A stretch of 64,000 nt of DNA from Paenibacillus oralis. GTDB lineage: Bacteria > Bacillota > Bacilli > Paenibacillales > Paenibacillaceae. Below the pieces are notes generated by a model. The model saw only the letters and a list, made by a program, of their open reading frames with translations. It made no database searches and was not told the DNA's origin. The position numbers and the translations under genes were made by a program. Below are positions 58,487 to 64,000 of the stretch, piece by piece. The stretch spans positions 2,676,527-2,740,526 of the forward strand of contig NZ_RRCN01000001.1 of NCBI RefSeq assembly GCF_003863965.1, in the 5' to 3' direction. Every line of letters starts with the position of its first letter. Within the stretch, counting starts at the first letter, position 1.

Positions 58487-60468
58487 GCGTCGTGTTTGAC
58501 CCGGTCGCGGACTTCCGCCTGTTTGGCGGCGTTGAACCGCGTTTGGTAATCCCCCGTCAGGTATCCGGTGACCCGGCGCAGGCGACGGATATGCACGTCG
58601 TTCTCATGGCTGCCGCAGGAAGGGCAGGTCGCCCCGATGATGCCTTCGAAGCCGCAAGCCGAGCAGCGGTCGATCGGATGGTTGATGCTGAAATAGCTGA
58701 CCTGCTGCTGCAGGGCGTATTGAACGATTTTCAGAAAAGCGGACTGATTGTTCCGGGCGTTGCCGTTAAGCTCGATGTATGAAATGGCCCCGGCGTTGCA
58801 AAGCCCGTGGAATTTGGCTTCCAGCTCGATTTTTTTTGCCGCGCTGATGTTGTAATACACCGGGATGTGGAACGAATTGGTGTAGTACTCTCTGTCCACT
58901 ACGCCCGGAATCGGGCCGTAAACCGCGCGGTCGCGTTTCGTAAACTTCCCGGACAAGCCTTCCGCCGGCGTGGCGAACAGCGTAATGTTCAGGTTGTGAA
59001 TATCGCTTTGGCGGTCGCAATAATCGCGCATGTAGGAAATGAGTTCGTACGCTTTTTGATAGACAGTTTCATCTTCGCCGTGGTGCTTGCCGTACATCGC
59101 CTTCATGCATTCCGCCAGCCCGATGAACCCGATCGACAAGCTGCCGTGCTTAAGCAATTCGCCGACAGCGTCCTCCGGTCCAAGCTGTTCACCGCCTTCC
59201 CACACGCCTTCACGCATCATGAAGTCGGACGCCTTGGCTTTTTGAGCGGCTTGAATGTTAAACCGATGCAGCAGCCCTTCCAGCGCGATGTCCATATAAT
59301 GCGTCAGCTCGCGGTAGAAACCGCGCTCGTCCGCTTCTGTCCGCCGTCCCAGCGCAATGCCGTGCTCCAGGCCCAGCTTGACCAGGTTCAGCGTGTTGAA
59401 CGACAGGTTGCCTTTGCCGGAAAGATGGTTCCGGCCGAACCGGTCGGCCAGCACCCGGGTGCGGCAGCCCATCGTGGCGAATTCCGTATCCGGATCGCTC
59501 GGATCGTAATGCATAAGATTGAGCGGGGCGTCCAGGTTGGCGAAATTCGGATACAGCCGTTTGGCCGAGCATTCCACCGCTTTCAGGAACAGGCCGTAAT
59601 TCGGTTCGTCCGGGTTCTGGTTGACGCCTTGTTTGCATTTGAAAATCTGGATCGGGAAAATCGGCGTTTCCCCGCTGCCCAGCCCCCGCATCGTGGCCGC
59701 CAGCAGGGAGTTAATCACCATTTGCCCTTCGGGCGAGGTGCAGGTGCCGTAGTTGATGCTGGTAAACGGGATTTGCCCGCCGGCCCGGCTCGACATCGTG
59801 TTGAGGTTATGGATCAGGCTTTCGGCGGCCTGCAGCGTTTCGGTTTCGGTTTCCTTCAGCGCAAATTTAAACGATTTCGGATAACGCTCCTGCAGGTCGC
59901 TGCGGCTCATCGAGACGTCTCCGTTCCCGGCCAATTCGGCGCCATGGGCACCTTCTTCGAAATATTCCAGGCCTTTGCGGAAATATTTTTCGAATGACTT
60001 GGCCACGTAGGGAGCAAGGTCAAAGTCCAGCTTGTTGGCCGATACGCCGCCATACTGGGAGTTTTGCTGGGATTGGAAAATGATCGCCACCAGCGCCATC
60101 GCGGTCATGATCGAATTCGGCGGTCTAACGCTGCCGTTACCGGTGTTGAATCCTTCGCGCAGCAGCTTTTCGAACGGGATGAAAATGCAGTTCGTCGTCC
60201 CGATCGCATATTGATCAAGATCGTGCACGTAGACGATGTTGTCTTTAATCGCCTGTTCCACCCGTTTGGGCAGGATGAAATGAGTCGCGTACCATCTGGC
60301 GTACTCGCTGCCGAATTTGCTCATTTTGCCCGAGAAGCTTTCGCCGTTCAGATTCGCGTTTTCGCGCAGCACCTCAAGGTTGCGGCTTTGAATGATTTCC
60401 TCGCCCATTTGAATGACTTCATCCAGCATGGTGTCCCGGCCGGTGAAGGTTTGGTTTAGCAATGCCAT
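58483..60468 (-). CDS. nrdD: Anaerobic ribonucleoside-triphosphate reductase NrdD
   Basis: A 661-residue glycyl radical enzyme that reduces ribonucleotides to deoxyribonucleotides without oxygen. The radical Gly is about Gly635 in RVTGYL near the C-terminus; the zinc site is CSACGFEG...CPSCGSHE near 602-622. An N-terminal ATP-cone, the usual allosteric activity domain with a VxKRDG-like start, is missing: the chain begins directly with the catalytic part (EVIQMGEEIIQSRNLEV). GGGGAGGAG lies 8 nt before the ATG on the minus strand. Expression is likely controlled by the NrdR boxes and FNR-type site upstream. Confidence 0.94.
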   Translation of the reverse strand: MALLNQTFTGRDTMLDEVIQMGEEIIQSRNLEVLRENANLNGESFSGKMSKFGSEYARWYATHFILPKRVEQAIKDNIVYVHDLDQYAIGTTNCIFIPFEKLLREGFNTGNGSVRPPNSIMTAMALVAIIFQSQQNSQYGGVSANKLDFDLAPYVAKSFEKYFRKGLEYFEEGAHGAELAGNGDVSMSRSDLQERYPKSFKFALKETETETLQAAESLIHNLNTMSSRAGGQIPFTSINYGTCTSPEGQMVINSLLAATMRGLGSGETPIFPIQIFKCKQGVNQNPDEPNYGLFLKAVECSAKRLYPNFANLDAPLNLMHYDPSDPDTEFATMGCRTRVLADRFGRNHLSGKGNLSFNTLNLVKLGLEHGIALGRRTEADERGFYRELTHYMDIALEGLLHRFNIQAAQKAKASDFMMREGVWEGGEQLGPEDAVGELLKHGSLSIGFIGLAECMKAMYGKHHGEDETVYQKAYELISYMRDYCDRQSDIHNLNITLFATPAEGLSGKFTKRDRAVYGPIPGVVDREYYTNSFHIPVYYNISAAKKIELEAKFHGLCNAGAISYIELNGNARNNQSAFLKIVQYALQQQVSYFSINHPIDRCSACGFEGIIGATCPSCGSHENDVHIRRLRRVTGYLTGDYQTRFNAAKQAEVRDRVKHDA

Positions 60469-60651
60469 ATTTAAAGCTCCTCCCCAAAAGCTAATTTGAC
60501 GTTAAATAAAAAGACATCTCCAACCTGCCCAGGTTGAACATGCCCGAATGCGCTGCCTAGTGAAGCTTCTTCTATAGGCTGTCGACTCAATAAGGCATAT
60601 GTAAAAGCTGCATACGGAACCATGCTTGTTTCTCGCAGGATTTCGTGGTTC

Positions 60652-60699
60652 ACACTATATTTTGTTTGGCTGAAACAAGATTAGCACAATATATTGTGT
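60652..60699 (-). promoter_or_regulatory. Tandem NrdR boxes
   Basis: Two 16-mers related to ACACWATATHTWGTGT: GCACAATATATTGTGT at 60684-60699 and ACACTATATTTTGTTT at 60652-60667. Their starts are 32 bp apart, three helical turns, the spacing known for NrdR, the ATP/dATP-sensing repressor of ribonucleotide reductase genes. The downstream box overlaps a TATAGT -10 candidate on the minus strand. Confidence 0.85.
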
Positions 60700-60705
60700 T
60701 GAAAG

Positions 60706-60721
60706 TGTGACTTGCATCACA
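60706..60721 (-). promoter_or_regulatory. FNR/CRP-type palindrome upstream of nrdD
   Basis: A perfect TGTGA-N6-TCACA sequence, the site class of B. subtilis FNR, 6 bp upstream of the distal NrdR box. Its distance of about 65 bp from the estimated start of transcription would suit activation under anoxia. Whether this organism's FNR or another CRP-family protein binds it cannot be told. Confidence 0.65.
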
Positions 60722-60849
60722 TGGACAAGCCGGAAGCCGGGACAAATCCGCCGGAGCCCGCAGGTGATGCGCGGAGTGGGGAACGAAAAAAAATTTTAAA
60801 CTTTTTTTGGGGGAGCTACCTAGGAAACGGTGCTTGACAGCCGGTTATT

Positions 60850-61093
60850 GGTACGGCGAACCTACTGACCGACCGTCGGCCAACCGCTGGTTGCTGAAAC
60901 AGCCGACCGTTCGTCGGCCGGCCGCCGGTTACTGGAACGGCTGACCGTTCGTCGGCCAACCATCGGTTACTGGAACAGCCACCTACTGGTCGACCGTTGG
61001 CCAAGCGATGGTTACTGGAAAGGCCAACCTACTGGTCGACCGTTGGCCAACCACTCGTCGGCCAACCACCGATTACTGGAACAGCCAACCGCC
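60850..61093. repeat. Degenerate tandem repeat of 38-50 bp
   Basis: Four to five copies with the core GACCGTTSGTCGGCCAACC and GGTTACTGGAACAGCC, with internal length changes. Highly GC-rich, no ribosome site, not coding. Confidence 0.75.
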
Positions 61094-61099
61094 GGCCTT

Positions 61100-61301
61100 C
61101 AAAATAGCGGAACTTTATGCACTTATTGTCCGGGGCTGAGCATGTTTATCCCCATTAGCGGAATTTTTTGTTCTTATTTTCCTATGAACGGTCCAGATTT
61201 CGGGTATTTTGTTACGGTCCGAGAAAATAGCGACATAAATTTCCTTTATTTTCCCCAAATCGACGGGTATCACTGGAATAACGACATTTTTTGCCCTTAT
61301 G
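61100..61301. repeat. Four-unit intergenic element, family B, copy 4
   Basis: Units start at 61100, 61152, 61223 and 61275 (gaps 52, 71, 52), for example AAAATAGCGG at the start and TTTATTTT at the end. It lies between the divergent nrdD and YqgV-like genes. Confidence 0.8.
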
Positions 61302-61395
61302 TTTTTGAGCCCCTTTTTGTTTGTATTTACCGGTGAGGAATTGATAAAATAGTACTCGGGCGGGAATTAAATATAGTAAAGTGAGGGGAACGAAA

Positions 61396-61695
61396 ATGGC
61401 GATTGCTGAAGTAACGGTTATTCCGATCGGCACGGGCAGCACCAGCCTCAGCTCTTATGTGGCCGAACTGCAACGGGTGTTGGAGAAGCAGGAAGGTATT
61501 AAGTTCACGCTGACGTCGATGAGCACGATTATTGAAGGGACACTGGACGACGTATTCGCGGCCATTCGGGCGATTCATGAAGCGCCGTTCGAGTCGGGTG
61601 CCGGACGGGTGTCGACTTCGATCAAGATCGACGACCGCCGCGACAAAGCGAGTTCGTCCGAGCAGAAAATCCAATCCGTGAGGGAGAAGCTGTAG
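61396..61695 (+). CDS. MTH1187/YqgV-family thiamine-binding protein
   Basis: A 99-residue protein. The start AIAEVTVIPIGTGSTSLSSYV and TSMSTIIEGTLDD, IRAIHEAPF, RVSTSIKIDDRRDK are diagnostic for the MTH1187 family, tetrameric ferredoxin-like proteins that bind thiamine or its precursor HMP. ATG 61396 is favoured by GAGGGGAAC; an upstream start at 61381 overlaps this site. It stands alone; no thiamine genes and no TPP riboswitch are visible. Confidence 0.9.
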   Translation: MAIAEVTVIPIGTGSTSLSSYVAELQRVLEKQEGIKFTLTSMSTIIEGTLDDVFAAIRAIHEAPFESGAGRVSTSIKIDDRRDKASSSEQKIQSVREKL

Positions 61696-61845
61696 TGCAA
61701 GCGGCTTGGTTGTGGTAGCATTGTGATAGCACCACGTGTGCGGCAGGACCATGTCGCTGTACCGTTGCGCGGTACGCAACGCACGCCGGAAGCAGCAAGA
61801 AATTCAGGCAAAACGGGTTTGCGCAAAATTTCCAAACTTTAGGGC

Positions 61846-61873
61846 TTGCATTATTTTTAAAACGCGGTATAAT
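61846..61873 (+). promoter_or_regulatory. Promoter of tRNA-Thr
   Basis: TTGCAT (61846-61851), 16-bp spacer and a perfect TATAAT (61868-61873), 27 bp before the tRNA. Confidence 0.8.
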
Positions 61874-61899
61874 AATTTTTGTTCGCTAAAAGTGAACTT

Positions 61900-61972
<73 letters not shown>

Positions 61973-61992
61973 TCTCTATAATGTCAAGCACG

Positions 61993-62029
61993 GCGCGGCT
62001 TCCGAGGTTTTCGGGAGCCGCGCTTTTTT
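61993..62029 (+). terminator. Terminator of tRNA-Thr
   Basis: Eight-bp GC-rich stem (61993-62000 with 62016-62023), an extra part-paired loop, and TTTTTT. Confidence 0.85.
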
Positions 62030-62143
62030 GCGTGAAAAGCCAAACTTCTAACATTCTTCTAACCTTTGTTCCTTTAAAGCTAATAATTGTTAAATAAAAA
62101 AAGCGTTACCTGGAGTTAGGAATAAGCACCGCAAAAAGTTTCA

Positions 62144-63049
62144 TTAATTTTTCTCCCCCTCTATAGCCATAACCTCCCTTGCTGCTTCAATGAAAGATAA
62201 TATGATGGGTGAAAGCCACTTGTCGTTATGCCATGACATCTGTGTATACACGTGCAAGTCGGGAATTTGCCATGGAAGAGCAACAAGTTCGCCCCGTTCA
62301 ACTTCGGCTCCCGCTACGATTTCAGGAAGAAAGGCAATGCCGATTTCCGAAATTGCACATTGTTTAATGGCCTCAGCGCTTTGAAACTCTAAATACGTAA
62401 TACTATCAATGCCCTCTTTCTCAAATGACCGGTCAAACATGCTTCGATAGGGACAACCCTTTTCATTCGTCAGGAACACTTCTCCGTGAAAATCTTCCAG
62501 CTGTAGCACAGTTCGTTTGGCGAGCGGGTGATCTGGAGCGGCGAACAAGCGGAAATTTTCTTCCACCAACGGCTCCACGGCAAGTCCGCTTGAGCGAATG
62601 GGTTCGTCCAACATAAAGACAACATCCGCGGTTCCCTCAAAGAGCGTTTGCTTAAGCTCTTGATTCGGAACGGAGCGGAAGATCAGACGAACTCTCGGAT
62701 GCCGCGAACGAAATCGTTGAAAGACAGCTGGAAGCCGATAGGCGCAAATAACCTCGTTGGCACTTATCGTTAGGGTACCGCTTAGATTTTCATTGTCATG
62801 AACGACGCTGCGGGCTTCGTCCAATTTGTCTAGAACGCTTTGGATATGAGTTGAAAAGCGTTTACCCGCGGTTGTGAGAACGAGCTGCTTGCCCAAACGG
62901 TCAAAGAGACGAACACCAAGCTCATCCTCCAATGCTTTGATTTGCATCGTGACGTTGGAGGGGACGTAGTTCAGCACTTCCGCAGCCCGAGTGAAATTTA
63001 ACGTGGATGCAACCGTGCGGAACGTAATCAGTTGGCGCAATTCCATCAT
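62144..63049 (-). CDS. LysR-family transcriptional regulator
   Basis: A 301-residue LysR protein: N-terminal HTH (residues about 3-62, LRQLITFRTVASTLNFTRAA and PSNVTMQIKALEDELG, in part), then a periplasmic-binding-like effector domain with VFMLDEP near 135 and EIGIAFLPEIV near 230. Its effector is unknown. It is transcribed away from a MetX-like gene, so that gene is the probable target. The base composition is somewhat more AT-rich than in most of the window. Confidence 0.9.
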   Translation of the reverse strand: MMELRQLITFRTVASTLNFTRAAEVLNYVPSNVTMQIKALEDELGVRLFDRLGKQLVLTTAGKRFSTHIQSVLDKLDEARSVVHDNENLSGTLTISANEVICAYRLPAVFQRFRSRHPRVRLIFRSVPNQELKQTLFEGTADVVFMLDEPIRSSGLAVEPLVEENFRLFAAPDHPLAKRTVLQLEDFHGEVFLTNEKGCPYRSMFDRSFEKEGIDSITYLEFQSAEAIKQCAISEIGIAFLPEIVAGAEVERGELVALPWQIPDLHVYTQMSWHNDKWLSPIILSFIEAAREVMAIEGEKN

Positions 63050-63060
63050 ACGACCCCCTT

Positions 63061-63115
63061 TACTTTCAATATTATTGAATACTATATTAAATTTTAATCA
63101 CTTTTATTGAAAGTA
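63061..63115. promoter_or_regulatory. Inverted repeats in the divergent promoter region
   Basis: TACTTTCAATA (63061-63071) is repeated in inverse as TATTGAAAGTA (63105-63115), and TTCAATATTATTGAA (63065-63079) forms a palindrome sharing the same half-site. Several TTCAAT half-sites between divergent genes are typical for LysR binding. The stretch is very AT-rich. Confidence 0.45.
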
Positions 63116-63196
63116 CCACAGACCTATACTAAGCACAAGATGTACAAGAAAGACACTCCAAATGTGTGGTTTCATTTTGAAGGGAGCGATAATACG

Positions 63197-64000
63197 ATGG
63201 ATTATGAGATTTTTGAATTGGGTGACGTAACCTTGCAATCAGGAGTGATGTTGCCGAGCGCTTTTCTAGCTTATAAGACTTATGGAAGATTAAATGAAAA
63301 GAAAGATAATGCCATTGTCTATCCAACTGCATTTGGCGACACGCATGTTCAGAATGAATGGTTGATTGGAAACGGCATGGCACTGGATCCGCGAGAATAT
63401 TTCATTATCGTTCCCAATCTGCTGGGTAACGGATTATCTTCGTCTCCTACTAATACGCCTCCCCCATTCGACCGGGCTAATTTTCCGCAGGTAACCATCT
63501 ATGACAACGTTCAATTCCAATATCGGCTGGTGACCGAAAAATTCGGCATTCAAAAGATCGCTCTCGTCGTTGGATGGTCAATGGGAGGCATTCAAGCATT
63601 CCAATGGGGGGCGAGTTATCCGGACATGGTGGAACGAATCGCGCCTTTCGCTGGAGTTGCCAAGACTTGGCCGCAAACGTTTTTGGTCCTCGATGGAATG
63701 AAAGCCTCGCTCATGGCGGCGGCCCGCTTCGATTCAAGAAAGCTAAACCAATTGACTTCTGCAGACATGCGCGCCGTTGGCCGTGTTTATGCGGGATGGG
63801 GCTTATCGCAGGCGTTTTATAGAGAGGAACTTTATCGTGATCTGGGATATAGCTCATTGGCAGATTTTGTGGCTGGCGTCTGGGAAAATAGCTTTATGAA
63901 GATGGATCCGCACAATGTCCTGGCCATGTTATGGACAGGCCAACATGCAGATATTAGTGCAGACCCCGCCTATAACAGAGATTTCGATAAGGCGCTGGGA
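63197..64000 (+). CDS. MetX-like alpha/beta hydrolase (acyltransferase family), 3' end missing
   Basis: The frame is open from ATG 63197 to the end of the window (268 codons, no stop). The protein resembles homoserine O-acetyltransferase-like alpha/beta hydrolases: LAYKTYGRLNEKKDNAIVYP (in part) near residue 25, then GNGLSSSP near 90, and the nucleophile elbow VVGWSMGG with Ser near residue 131. The MetX oxyanion motif and substrate residues are only partly conserved (PTAFGDTH in place of PxLTGD(S/T)H), so it may hydrolyse or transfer another acyl group. GAAGGGAGCG precedes the start. It diverges from the LysR gene. Confidence 0.8.
   Translation, partial: MDYEIFELGDVTLQSGVMLPSAFLAYKTYGRLNEKKDNAIVYPTAFGDTHVQNEWLIGNGMALDPREYFIIVPNLLGNGLSSSPTNTPPPFDRANFPQVTIYDNVQFQYRLVTEKFGIQKIALVVGWSMGGIQAFQWGASYPDMVERIAPFAGVAKTWPQTFLVLDGMKASLMAAARFDSRKLNQLTSADMRAVGRVYAGWGLSQAFYREELYRDLGYSSLADFVAGVWENSFMKMDPHNVLAMLWTGQHADISADPAYNRDFDKALG

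Overview
The window looks like chromosomal DNA of a GC-rich member of the Paenibacillaceae, most likely Paenibacillus. Supporting features are Bacillus-type families (YdjO, CcdC, YezD, LicT, YesM/YesN-type two-component pair, YqgV-like protein), strong AGGAGG-type ribosome binding sites, frequent TTG/GTG starts, catabolite (cre-like) sites, and a 170-180 bp inverted-repeat element that I recall as common in Paenibacillus genomes. No rRNA, prophage or CRISPR array is visible; there is one tRNA-Thr(CGT). The species cannot be fixed from the sequence alone.

Layout. 0-4.5 kb: YdjO-like protein, a GGDEF diguanylate cyclase, a CcdC-like membrane protein, then an Rrf2 regulator coupled to a lactonase-type beta-propeller. 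5.4-8.9 kb: sulfate uptake operon (binding lipoprotein, two permeases, YezD) without its own ATPase gene. 8.9-11.4 kb: gene-poor, partly AT-rich stretch with a broken gene and two small orphan genes. 11.4-19.3 kb: membrane protein, TSUP exporter plus DUF1634 partner, NAD(P)-binding reductase, NAD(P)HX repair enzyme, a stress-type SDR and an FMN reductase. 19.3-24.1 kb: beta-glucoside module (phospho-beta-glucosidase, LicT antiterminator, BglP permease) controlled by RAT/terminator switches. 24.3-30.1 kb: two P-loop ATPases, a three-gene minus-strand operon (quinol-monooxygenase-like, acyl-CoA-dehydrogenase-like, frameshifted alpha/beta hydrolase) and a TIGR01777 epimerase. 30.5-36.3 kb: a tightly overlapping five-gene biosynthetic operon (KASIII-like, ATP-grasp, epimerase, metallo-beta-lactamase fold, F390-synthetase-like) with no product that I can name. 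36.5-39.6 kb: SDR, methyltransferase, DUF4272 protein. 40.1-45.6 kb: LicR regulator and cellobiose-type PTS operon with a second phospho-beta-glucosidase. 46.1-55.8 kb: sugar ABC transporter, YesM/YesN-like pair and beta-mannosidase. 55.8-60.7 kb: Na+/H+ antiporter and anaerobic ribonucleotide reductase NrdDG with an NrdR double box and an FNR-type palindrome. 61.3-64 kb: YqgV-like protein, tRNA-Thr, a LysR regulator and a divergent MetX-like acyltransferase/hydrolase that runs off the end.

The most unusual signal lies between the genes. At least nine intergenic loci carry elements built to one plan: four units of about 20-28 bp, starting about 50 bp apart, then 61-73 bp, then about 50 bp. 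In most families the first two units face one way and the last two the other, so the whole 180-200 bp element is an imperfect inverted repeat. At least four unrelated unit sequences share this geometry (to within one base at three loci), one locus mixes two families, and another is an inverted copy including its spacers.
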